Origin: an uncultured Comamonadaceae bacterium | GTDB taxonomy: Bacteria; Pseudomonadota; Gammaproteobacteria; Burkholderiales; Burkholderiaceae | Assembly: GCA_946482595.1 (NCBI GenBank) | Contig: CAMLSD010000158.1 | Span: 1-7,461, forward strand | Length of the DNA: 7,461 nucleotides | Reading direction: 5' to 3' | Part shown: positions 1-6,274 of the stretch, piece after piece | Position numbering within the stretch: position 1 is the stretch's first letter | Layout of the letters: each line of letters opens with the position of its first letter | Made by a program: the position numbers and the translations under genes | Notes under the pieces: model-generated | Database searches by the model: none | Seen by the model: the letters and a program-made list of their open reading frames with translations, nothing else | What the model was told of the DNA's origin: nothing

Positions 1-3000
1 CCGGTGCCGGTGCCGGTGCCGGTGCAGGTGCAGGTGCAGGTGCAGGTGCAGGTGCGGGTGCGGGTGCGGGTGCAGGTGCAGGTGCAGGTGCAGGTGCAGG
101 TGCAGGTGCAGGTGCAGGTGCAGGAGCCGGTGCAGGAGCCGGTGCGGGTGCCATGATCCCCGTATCCGTGCGATTGCTGGCAAGCGGATCGACTCCGGCA
201 TCAAAGTCCGGCTCGCAGCCACGGCAGTTCACCGAGCCGGTAAAGGCCGGGGACTGAGCCGTCTGCGCGGTCGGAAACACAACCGCATCGGCATTGGCCC
301 CCTGACCCGGCGTCAGTTCCAGGCGCCCGCCCGACACGATATCGAATGTCATCGTGTCGCCATACGTGATCGCCGCATACGCGTTCGTCCCGGTGCCACC
401 GACGAGGCGCACGATAGGCGACTTGACCGTGACGTCCGTGCCCGCGACAAGCACTCCGCCAGACCGTCCATCGATGACGATTTCTCGAGCGCCAGCCAGC
501 GTCAGGTCGCCTGATGAATCGACCAGTGCCGCCGGGTTGGTCGCGACGACCGCGGCAGCGGCCTCGCTCGCACGACCGACGCTGTTGGCGGTCACCGCCG
601 CACTTTGCGGCTGACGCAGTGACAGCGTCCCCGCAGAGATGAGTTCGACCGAATTGCCCTCCACGCGGGCGCCGACATCCAGCCTGGTGCCGCGTGTTTC
701 TATGCGAACCGAGTCGGCCGACACGCCGGCAAGCGCAGCACCGTCCGCCGCAACGAGTTGACCGACGCCGAGGCTCGAATCCGAAAGGACGTTGACGGTT
801 CCGTTCGCTTTTGCTGCCAGCACGGCGATCCGATTGCCCTGCGCATCGAGCAGCACATCGCCCGCGACAATTCGCAATCCATTCGCCTCAAGCGTCGACC
901 GGTTCTGGAAGACCGCCCCGTTGGTCAGAATCGACACCGTGCCGATGCCGGTGGCCAGGTCGACCGGTTGCGCGCCGCCAGCTCCCGACGTGATGCCGAA
1001 CGACCCGGTGGCCGACGCCGTGTTGTCAAACTCGAGCACCGGCGTGGCAACACGTCCCGCCAGGCGGTGTCCCCAGATCGAGTCAACCGCGCCGGAATTC
1101 GACCCGCCCGGTGCGACAAAGATGCTGCCGCTTGACGCCAACCGAACGGCGCGGCCGGCCTGCAGCGCGCCGGACTCACCGGCATCGACGCCTGCAATCT
1201 CCTTGAACTGCACGTCACGGCCGACCTGGACCGTCCCGGCCACGACCGCAGTACCGCGGCCTGCCACGGTGAGGTCCTCACCGACGGTCAGACCTGCCTT
1301 GCCCGAGCCCAGATTGAGCTGCCCGCCATCATTCTGGAACGTGTATTCGAGTCCGCCGGCCACATTGCCCTGCAGTTGCCCGATCACCCCTTGGAGCCGG
1401 GTCGGATCCCCGCCGGAGACCTCGACGGTCAGGTCGCTGACGTTGAGGATCGGCACACCGGCAATCTGCCCCGCACCAACAACCGTGCTGCACGCGCTGG
1501 CACAGTCGACCGTCGCGATCTCCAGGACGTCTCCGGCGCGCAACGAGACCGACCCGCTGCCCGTCTTGACCGTCGGCACCGCCAGCGCGCCGCCTGCGTC
1601 CACGCCGATCCCGCCCGATGCGGTTGCCAGGGAAGCGATGGCAGCATCTGCGCCTGCGGTCAGCGTGATTCCACCCTGCGTTGCCTGCAGCGCACCGGCC
1701 GTGAGGTTGCCACCGGCGGTCAGGCGGATGTTGCCCGGCACACCCGAGTAGCCACCCGACCCGACCCGTACCGAGCCCACGGAGAGGTCCCCACCGGCGC
1801 GCAGGTTCACCGATCCGATGTCGGCCTGGATGTTGCGGACATCGACCGATCCGGCGGCCTGCACATTCACCACACCGCTGCCGTATTCGCCGTTCGCGAG
1901 CACCGTGGGGAGCTTGATGGAGCTGACGACACTGCCAGTGCCCGCCGCCGACAGACCTGCCCGCACGAACAGGGAGCCCACCGAAGCAGAGCCACAGAAG
2001 GGCACTTCCTGGAGGTTGATGGCGCCCGGCCCCTGATCGGCCAGGTTCACGCCACAGGGGCTGGTGGGGCACAGGCGATCGGTGGTTTCGAGAATCAGCG
2101 TCGAGCCATACTCCATGCGCAGGTCGTCCGACCACGAGCCGGCGGTCGTGATGCTGTGGCGAGCCTGGATCACGACGGTGGAATCGTCGTAGCTCTCGAT
2201 CTCGTCCTCGAAGATGGTGGTGGGACCGGTGTCCGACGCGAGCACCTCGCCGCTGAAACCGCTTTCTCCTGTGCCGGCCCGAATGACCACATTGTCAGGA
2301 TCGAGCAACCACTGCCCCCCCTTCCCCGCTGGTGCCGACACATCGGGGCGGCCCGACCGGTTCAGGGTCTTGCCGGACGTCTCGATGCGACCGCCGTTGC
2401 CCTCGAGCGCGCCGCCACGGGCACTGAGGTGGCCGTGCGAAGCGGTGTGGCCGTCCGACCACACCACCACCGTGCCACCGTTTCCGACGTCGATGGCATC
2501 TGCCAGCACCTTGGCGCCGGCGTCCACGCGAGTGGCCTGCGCATTGGCCACGGACGCATCGGCGCCCTGCCAGCCGCCCCCGATCAGGACCGTGCCCCCA
2601 CCGCCGCGCCCTGACGCATCGATCAGCGCCGTGGGCCCGACGTGGGTGTTTTTCCCGGTGACGACGACCTCGCCACCGCTGGCACTGACCGTGCCAGTGA
2701 CCTGGGTCGATTCCGTGGCCTTCAGCCAGATCTTCCCGTCGCGGTTTTCGGTTGCATTGGCCTGGACCAGGCCGGCATGCCGCAGGCTGCTGGCAAACAT
2801 GCCGACAGCACCGGCCTCGACCTTGCCCAGGTTGACGACCTGATCGCCGTTGTTCGTGACCTCCAGCTGAACGCCTTCCAGGCCACGCCCGGTGATGGTC
2901 ACGCTCTGACCGGCGGCGAGCACGGCCTGGCCGGCCGTCACACTCAAGGCCCCCTCATTCGTGATCGACGGGGAGATCAGGTACACATCGCCATGCACCT

Positions 3001-3592
3001 GGACCGCCCCGGTGATGGAGATGCCGCCGGGCACACCCTCTGCCTGCAGCCGGACCCGTCCGGCTTTCCAGTCGGCATCGCTGACGCCCAGTGTCGCTGC
3101 AGTGAAGCCCGCCGTGTCGACGACGGCCCCCTGCCCGAAGACGATGCCGGACGGGTTGACGAGAAACACGCGGCCGTTGGAACCCAGGCGCCCGAGGATC
3201 TCGCTCACACCGGCGCCCGTCACTCGATTCAGTACGGCGCTGGTCGCACCCTGCTGCTGGAACCACACGGACTGCCCTGACGCCACGCCGAACGAATGCC
3301 AGTTGATGATGGCGCCGGGCGTGTTGGTGACCGTCAGGTTGCCGCCGTTCTGCACGATCGTTGCCGACCCATGCGCCACGCTGGCGCCCTGCGGAAGTGC
3401 ATGCGCCCCATGCACGGCAAATCCCATGGCAACGGCTGCGGCCAGCGGCTTCACCCGCCGTGCGGCGCTGGCGCTGGCGCTGGCGCTGGGCGCCGGCGTT
3501 GGCTTCGGTGCCCTGACAGGGGGCAAGCCCTGAGCGGAGGCTGACTTTAGCCGCGTGCGTGGTGGCTTCGTGTACGACATGCGAGCAGTCAT
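1..3592 (-). CDS. Two-partner secretion exoprotein (filamentous haemagglutinin-like TpsA), C-terminus off the left edge
   Basis: This is a large secreted adhesin-type protein, of which 1197 codons are visible without a stop. The ATG at 3592 is preceded by GGAG six bases upstream; the frame is open further up to a TGA near 3740 but has no ATG there. Residues 1-65 form a long signal peptide ending AHA|LP. Residues about 66-320 are the TPS (haemagglutination-activity) domain: GAIINWHSFGV, SAVLNRVTG, and NPSGI at 146-150, a variant of the conserved NPNGI. Next come signatures typical of large FHA-like proteins: GGGTVLIGGGWQG near 331, GNGGTVVVWSDG near 370, GNGGRIETSGK near 398 and GKGGQWLLDPDNVVI near 423. 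Residues 440-1120 are Gly/Ala/Val-rich beta-helix repeats. The tail has CRGC at 1123-1126, then an Ala-Pro tract from 1148 to the edge. Known TpsA proteins cross the outer membrane through a TpsB partner, which is not in this window. Family assignment is firm; the binding target is unknown. Confidence 0.93.
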   Translation of the reverse strand, partial: MTARMSYTKPPRTRLKSASAQGLPPVRAPKPTPAPSASASASAARRVKPLAAAVAMGFAVHGAHALPQGASVAHGSATIVQNGGNLTVTNTPGAIINWHSFGVASGQSVWFQQQGATSAVLNRVTGAGVSEILGRLGSNGRVFLVNPSGIVFGQGAVVDTAGFTAATLGVSDADWKAGRVRLQAEGVPGGISITGAVQVHGDVYLISPSITNEGALSVTAGQAVLAAGQSVTITGRGLEGVQLEVTNNGDQVVNLGKVEAGAVGMFASSLRHAGLVQANATENRDGKIWLKATESTQVTGTVSASGGEVVVTGKNTHVGPTALIDASGRGGGGTVLIGGGWQGADASVANAQATRVDAGAKVLADAIDVGNGGTVVVWSDGHTASHGHLSARGGALEGNGGRIETSGKTLNRSGRPDVSAPAGKGGQWLLDPDNVVIRAGTGESGFSGEVLASDTGPTTIFEDEIESYDDSTVVIQARHSITTAGSWSDDLRMEYGSTLILETTDRLCPTSPCGVNLADQGPGAINLQEVPFCGSASVGSLFVRAGLSAAGTGSVVSSIKLPTVLANGEYGSGVVNVQAAGSVDVRNIQADIGSVNLRAGGDLSVGSVRVGSGGYSGVPGNIRLTAGGNLTAGALQATQGGITLTAGADAAIASLATASGGIGVDAGGALAVPTVKTGSGSVSLRAGDVLEIATVDCASACSTVVGAGQIAGVPILNVSDLTVEVSGGDPTRLQGVIGQLQGNVAGGLEYTFQNDGGQLNLGSGKAGLTVGEDLTVAGRGTAVVAGTVQVGRDVQFKEIAGVDAGESGALQAGRAVRLASSGSIFVAPGGSNSGAVDSIWGHRLAGRVATPVLEFDNTASATGSFGITSGAGGAQPVDLATGIGTVSILTNGAVFQNRSTLEANGLRIVAGDVLLDAQGNRIAVLAAKANGTVNVLSDSSLGVGQLVAADGAALAGVSADSVRIETRGTRLDVGARVEGNSVELISAGTLSLRQPQSAAVTANSVGRASEAAAAVVATNPAALVDSSGDLTLAGAREIVIDGRSGGVLVAGTDVTVKSPIVRLVGGTGTNAYAAITYGDTMTFDIVSGGRLELTPGQGANADAVVFPTAQTAQSPAFTGSVNCRGCEPDFDAGVDPLASNRTDTGIMAPAPAPAPAPAPAPAPAPAPAPAPAPAPAPAPAPAPAPAPAPAPAPAPAP
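2..151 (-). repeat. Hexanucleotide tandem repeat encoding (Ala-Pro)25, continuing past the window edge
   Basis: On the plus strand this is a run of GGTGCA units with GGTGCC, GGTGCG and GGAGCC variants. In the exoprotein frame it gives 25 uninterrupted Ala-Pro dipeptides (residues 1148-1197), and the end lies outside the window. The units are purest in the middle (GGTGCA) and more varied at both visible ends, as expected when slippage or recombination homogenises the core. Because each unit is 6 bp, copy-number change alters tract length without breaking the frame. Ala-Pro tracts are typically stiff extended linkers, so this one probably separates the beta-helical shaft from a C-terminal part that is not seen. 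Confidence 0.92.
1502..1861 (-). repeat. About five degenerate 20-residue beta-helix repeats in the exoprotein
   Basis: Residues 578-697 fall into units of about 20 residues of the form (G)-s-V-x-L-x-A-G-G-x-L-x-v-x-x-v-x-x-G-S. Examples are SVNLRAGGDLSVGSVRVGSG, GITLTAGADAAIASLATASG, GIGVDAGGALAVPTVKTGSG and SVSLRAGDVLEIATVDCASA. The period fits the rung length of right-handed beta-helices in filamentous haemagglutinins, which have well-known repeats of about 19-20 residues. DNA-level identity between units is low, so these are old structural repeats rather than recent duplications. Confidence 0.7.
3398..3592 (-). other. Unusual 65-residue Sec signal peptide of the exoprotein
   Basis: The n-region is about 48 residues, basic and rich in Pro, Ala and Ser (APKPTPAPSASASASAARR). 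A short hydrophobic core follows (PLAAAVAMGFAV, residues 49-60), then the cleavage motif HGAHA before LPQGASV. Long signal peptides are common in TpsA proteins, but the usual extended signal peptide region (MNK..YR..W type, with aromatic residues) is not recognisable; a low-complexity linker stands in its place. A later start at Met5 (3580) would shorten it only slightly. The cleavage site is inferred from the AxA motif and from the mature TPS domain beginning directly after it. Confidence 0.75.
3464..3487 (-). repeat. AGCGCC x4 tandem repeat encoding (Ser-Ala)4 in the signal peptide
   Basis: Four perfect copies of the hexamer AGCGCC (GGCGCT on the plus strand) encode Ser-Ala four times at residues 36-43. 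They sit in the n-region just before the Arg-Arg that leads into the hydrophobic core. It is a second hexanucleotide repeat in the same gene as the Ala-Pro tract, and it also preserves frame on expansion or contraction. Four copies is short, so instability is only a possibility. Confidence 0.85.
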
Positions 3593-3771
3593 CTGGATCT
3601 CCAGGTGGGGCAGCAGGCACCGCAGCGCCACAACATCGGCGAGCCAGGCGTCCACCCCGCAATCTGACACGGCGCTGCGATGTCTCGGCGACCTCCGCCC
3701 AGACTGGCGTCCGCGTCCATCAAAAGTGTGTGCATTAAATCACTAAGGCAGCACGACGCGTAGCCCCAGTA
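3593..3771. other. Gap between the HIT gene and the exoprotein gene
   Basis: The 179 bp contain the candidate -10 element and most of the palindrome at the HIT-gene end, and the exoprotein ribosome binding site at the other end. The exoprotein frame stays open through 3593-3736 without an ATG, which is expected by chance at this GC content. I see no convincing terminator, tRNA or riboswitch. Read-through from the HIT gene into the exoprotein gene cannot be excluded. Confidence 0.5.
3599..3602 (-). promoter_or_regulatory. Ribosome binding site of the exoprotein gene
   Basis: GGAG lies six bases before the ATG at 3592 (minus-strand TGGAGATCCAG then ATG). It decides in favour of this start over Met5, because no other Shine-Dalgarno-like run is correctly spaced. 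Confidence 0.7.
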
Positions 3772-3780
3772 CTAGGGATA
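3734..3780 (-). promoter_or_regulatory. Candidate activator-dependent promoter of the exoprotein gene with a 20-bp palindromic operator
   Basis: Plus-strand positions 3761-3780 read TAGCCCCAGTACTAGGGATA, a gapless inverted repeat with 8 of 10 base pairs matched (half-site TAnCCCnAGT). It covers the stop codon of the HIT gene. Reading leftward, an AT-rich TTTAAT at 3739-3734 could be a -10 element, in the only AT-rich patch of this GC-rich region. No good -35 hexamer is seen. If transcription starts near 3727, the palindrome is centred at about -43, the usual place for an activator contacting RNA polymerase. The leader would then be about 135 nt. The binding protein is unknown; a LuxR/NarL-type dimer is one guess. 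The palindrome is seen; the promoter role is inferred. Confidence 0.45.
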
Positions 3781-4248
3781 ACGCGCGACCGTGCCCCCCT
3801 CTCCCGGGGGTTGAAGGACGAGCGGCACAAGGGCGGTCGCCACGAGACGGTCCAGTTCGACAAGCGAGACGCGAAGCCGGTCACAGGCGACCGGATGCAC
3901 CGTTCGCTGCCTTGCCCCCCAGATGGGCTGAGGGAAGTGGCTGTCCCACCGGAATCGGGCAACCACGTGCCAGTGCAGGTGGGGCACCATGTTCCCGAGG
4001 CTTGCCAGATTGATCTTGTCGGGCTGCAACGCTTGTCGCAGTGCACCCTCCACAGCAAAGACCGCTGCCAGGAGCTGGTTGCGCTCGCCAGGCTCCAGTT
4101 CGGTCATTTCTCCCAGGTGCGCTCGCCAGATCACCCGGTAGAAGGCCGGGAAGTCGACGTCGTCCACTCTGACCACCCGCCAGGACGCATGTGCAGCGAT
4201 CAGGGTGCCGCCTTGCTGCTGGCACAGTTCACATGACCTTGTATCCAT
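3772..4248 (-). CDS. HIT-family nucleotide hydrolase/phosphoramidase-like protein
   Basis: This is a 158-residue protein of the histidine-triad superfamily, close to the diadenosine-polyphosphate hydrolase/HIT group. These cytoplasmic enzymes cleave nucleoside phosphoramidates or dinucleoside polyphosphates. The triad is HLHWHVV at residues 90-96, with His92 the expected nucleophile, inside the context INLASLGNMVPHLHWHVV and followed by HFPQPIWGARQR. The N-terminus has C6-E-L-C9, a probable zinc pair. Residues about 23-44 (WRVVRVDDVDFPAFYRVIW..H) match the first strands of the fold. I chose the ATG at 4248 because CELC lies directly after it, as in relatives, and because a GAGGTG lies about 8 bases upstream. 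The frame stays open far upstream, but that extension is Arg/Pro-rich and unlike the family. The stop overlaps the palindrome at 3761-3780. The substrate is not determinable here. Confidence 0.9.
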   Translation of the reverse strand: MDTRSCELCQQQGGTLIAAHASWRVVRVDDVDFPAFYRVIWRAHLGEMTELEPGERNQLLAAVFAVEGALRQALQPDKINLASLGNMVPHLHWHVVARFRWDSHFPQPIWGARQRTVHPVACDRLRVSLVELDRLVATALVPLVLQPPGEGGTVARYP

Positions 4249-4527
4249 CAGCCGGGCACCTCGTCGTGGTTCTTCATCGAAGTCCGATTCTCGCGGAGCG
4301 AACACCTGCCAGCACCCTGGCCGCGACCCGGGGCGTTGCGGCTCGTGTGCTCGGCCGGTCGACTCCCGGGCCGGCAGCTGCATGACAATACCACCCAAGT
4401 TCCCGGCGGTGAGGCACGGCGCGGTCCTGTTTCGCCGGTGCCACGCGACGCGGGTCCGCGTGCGCCGAGGCTCCGGGTCAGCGATCATCGGCTGCCGCCC
4501 ATTCCTTGCGCAAGGCTTGCCCCGCTC
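4249..4527. other. Divergent intergenic region between the HIT and glycosyltransferase genes
   Basis: The two genes are transcribed away from each other across 279 bp, so this stretch should hold promoters for both. It is very GC-rich and I could not identify a credible -35/-10 pair on either strand. Both flanking genes have open frames running back into it, but the encoded stretches are Arg/Pro-rich with no family resemblance and are best read as chance open frames. The only clear structured element is the palindrome at 4504-4515. Confidence 0.5.
4504..4515 (+). promoter_or_regulatory. Perfect 12-bp palindrome before the glycosyltransferase start
   Basis: CCTTGCGCAAGG is perfectly self-complementary and overlaps a second inverted repeat, GCAAG-G-CTTGC (4510-4520). 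It ends 12 bases before the ATG at 4528. Its AAGG is the only Shine-Dalgarno-like run near that start. It could be an operator, or in RNA a small CCTT/AAGG stem with a GCGC loop that partly hides the ribosome binding site. Either role is inference. Confidence 0.3.
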
Positions 4528-6237
4528 ATGATGTCGCCCCACCCGCTGCAGACGCTGGCTGACGAGGCCTGCCTCGCTTTCGCTCGTGCCGACTTTCGCG
4601 TTGCGATGCCGCGATTCCAGTCACTGGTGGCACACCTCGAACACAGCCTGGCCGAGGTCCCGGCGCAAGTCCGCTTCGGGCTCGCGTGCAGTCTCGCGGC
4701 GTGCGGCGAACTGAAACAATCAGTCACGGTCATCCGCCAGGTCCCGCTCGAGTCCAGGCAGCGGCTGCTGTCCGACCAGGAGACGGACCTGGCGCTTGCC
4801 GACATCCTTCGGATCGGCTGGGACGCGCACCAGATTCAGGCCTTGCTGTGCGCATTTGCGCTGAAACAGGGGCGCTGGGAATACAAGGTCGCGCTGCGCA
4901 CCGCGCTCGAGGCCATTGCGGGCCAGCGGGCCGGGGTGCCGTTGCATCGGTCTCTGGTGTTTGACGCATTTGCATTCGGCATGCACGACCGGCTGATCGC
5001 GGCACTGACGGCGAGATTTGCATCCGATCACGCATCGTGCGACCGGTCCATCCATACGGGGCGCGCCTCACCCGCCCGTCCCCAGGGCGCGATCCGGGTC
5101 GCAGCGCTGTCGGGCGAGTTTCGGACACATCCGACGGCGCTCCTGCTCGGCGAGGTGATGGCCGCTCTCGATCGCAGCAGGATCCATCTGACAGGCGTCT
5201 ACCTGGGCTCGGGCATCGATCACCATACCGACATGGTTCGCGCGGCATGCACCTCGTGGATTCACATGCCAGGACAGACACCACAGGCCGTTGCCCGCAC
5301 CTTGAGTGAGCTGGACGTGGACATCCTCTGGGCGCTAGGTACCTTCCAGCAGACCCCCGTTGCGGAGGTGCTGGCCTTGCGGCCCGTGCCCCTGGTCATC
5401 AATGCGGTCGCTTCGATCTACCCGCACGGCACGAGCCTCGTGGACTATTCGGTCGTCGATCGCCTGACCGTCCCGCCGTTGCGGCGCGGTGACTGGGAGG
5501 AGGCCATCATCGAATGGCCGAGTTCGCCGCTGGTACTCGGGCGTGTGCTCGAGAGCATCGGCCCTGCGCCAGCGCGAGCCGCACTTGGCCTGCCCGACAA
5601 CGCGCTGGTGATGGCCGCCTTTCATCGCGGGTACAAGTTCTCGCGAGAGTGCGCCGAGATGTGGTCGGCCATCCTGCGGCGCTGCCCGAACACCGTGCTC
5701 TGGCGGGCCAGACTCGATCGGCAACTGGAGGCTGCCTGGCAGGAAGCACTGAGATCCAGCGGAATCGACCCTGCAGAGCGCGAAGTGGTTGCGCCGGAGC
5801 TGCCCTGGGCCGACCACCTCGCCCGGCTGCGTCAGGCGGACCTGTTTCTCGACAGCACCCCCACTGGCGGGCACACCACGCTGCTGGAGACACTGGCGCA
5901 AGGCGTTCCCGCAGTCGCGATGGCCGGGGCGGGCCCGGCCGGCAGAGTGGGCCTGGCGCTGTTGCATGAAGTCGGCCTGGGCGACTGCATCGCAGGCACC
6001 AGTCAGGACTATGTGGACCTGGTCACCGACTGGGCCGGCAGCCCGGCCCGGCGTGAACGGTGGCGCACCACACTGGAGCAGCATCTGCCCGGCCGGGGCA
6101 CAAAGCCACCCACGCCCATCTTCGACCCCATCGTGCAGGCACGCTGGTGGGAAGAAACCTTCGCGACCGTGCTCGCCCGGCACCGGGCCGGCCAGGCGCC
6201 GCAGGACTTCCGGATCGAGCGCTCGTCGCCCGGCTGA
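4528..6237 (+). CDS. GT41-family glycosyltransferase (O-GlcNAc transferase/SPINDLY/HMW1C-like)
   Basis: This is a predicted cytoplasmic protein glycosyltransferase of 569 residues. Residues 1 to about 185 are predominantly helical (for example DEACLAFARADFRVAMPRFQSL), like the TPR or all-alpha N-terminal domains of this family. The GT-B catalytic half starts near 194 with IRVAALSGEFRTHPTALLL; His201 aligns with the conserved His of human OGT (H498). ALVMAAFHRGYKFSRE carries Lys370 at the UDP-phosphate-binding Lys (K842). LFLDSTPTGGHTTLLETLAQG carries His449-Thr450-Thr451 (H920-T921-T922). At the ribose-binding Asp (D925) it has Glu454. These alignments were made by eye from memory. The ATG at 4528, or 4531, is chosen because similarity begins after it, although the Shine-Dalgarno (AAGG, 12 bases away) is weak; upstream TTG/GTG starts would add Arg/Pro-rich sequence. 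It points away from the HIT and exoprotein genes. Donor sugar and substrate are unknown. Confidence 0.82.
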   Translation: MMSPHPLQTLADEACLAFARADFRVAMPRFQSLVAHLEHSLAEVPAQVRFGLACSLAACGELKQSVTVIRQVPLESRQRLLSDQETDLALADILRIGWDAHQIQALLCAFALKQGRWEYKVALRTALEAIAGQRAGVPLHRSLVFDAFAFGMHDRLIAALTARFASDHASCDRSIHTGRASPARPQGAIRVAALSGEFRTHPTALLLGEVMAALDRSRIHLTGVYLGSGIDHHTDMVRAACTSWIHMPGQTPQAVARTLSELDVDILWALGTFQQTPVAEVLALRPVPLVINAVASIYPHGTSLVDYSVVDRLTVPPLRRGDWEEAIIEWPSSPLVLGRVLESIGPAPARAALGLPDNALVMAAFHRGYKFSRECAEMWSAILRRCPNTVLWRARLDRQLEAAWQEALRSSGIDPAEREVVAPELPWADHLARLRQADLFLDSTPTGGHTTLLETLAQGVPAVAMAGAGPAGRVGLALLHEVGLGDCIAGTSQDYVDLVTDWAGSPARRERWRTTLEQHLPGRGTKPPTPIFDPIVQARWWEETFATVLARHRAGQAPQDFRIERSSPG

Positions 6238-6239
6238 CA

Positions 6240-6256
6240 GCGGCCATCCCGGCCGC
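6240..6256. terminator. GC hairpin between convergent genes, possible bidirectional terminator
   Basis: GCGGCC, loop ATCCC, GGCCGC forms a perfect 6-bp all-GC stem in the 37-bp gap between two converging stop codons (6237 and 6277). There is no T-run on either side, so it is not a classical intrinsic terminator. Position is the main argument for termination. Confidence 0.35.
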
Positions 6257-6274
6257 CGCCCGCCTGAGCCAGAC

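Noticed and set aside
2..151. Repeat array as a possible CRISPR
   Set aside because: The units are 6 bp with no spacers and encode a continuous Ala-Pro tract in frame.
792..1751. Long plus-strand open frame of 319 codons
   Set aside because: It lies fully antisense to the exoprotein frame, has Pro/Ser/Arg-rich low-information sequence and no recognisable domain; GC-rich coding DNA produces such shadows.
1329..2135. Minus-strand open frame of 268 codons in a different frame from the exoprotein
   Set aside because: It overlaps the continuous exoprotein frame, which carries clear TPS and beta-helix motifs; this frame is Arg/Gly/Cys-rich noise.
1376..2614. Long plus-strand open frame of 412 codons
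   Set aside because: It is antisense to the same exoprotein, is rich in His/Arg/Asp from reversed Val/Gly/Ala codons, and has no domain or ribosome binding site.
2955..3662. Minus-strand open frame covering the exoprotein start, possible frameshift
   Set aside because: The exoprotein frame itself reads from the ATG at 3592 through the signal peptide and TPS domain without interruption, so no frameshift is needed.
4336..4527. N-terminal extension of the glycosyltransferase from a TTG at 4336
   Set aside because: It is a rare start codon with no ribosome binding site, and the 64 added residues are low-information Arg/Pro-rich sequence.
4249..4542. N-terminal extension of the HIT protein to an upstream start
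   Set aside because: The extension is Arg/Pro-rich, unlike family members, and would overlap the glycosyltransferase start; CELC directly after the ATG at 4248 matches the usual N-terminus.
5335..6183. Minus-strand open frame of 282 codons within the glycosyltransferase gene
   Set aside because: It is antisense to a frame with clear GT41 motifs and has no recognisable domain of its own.
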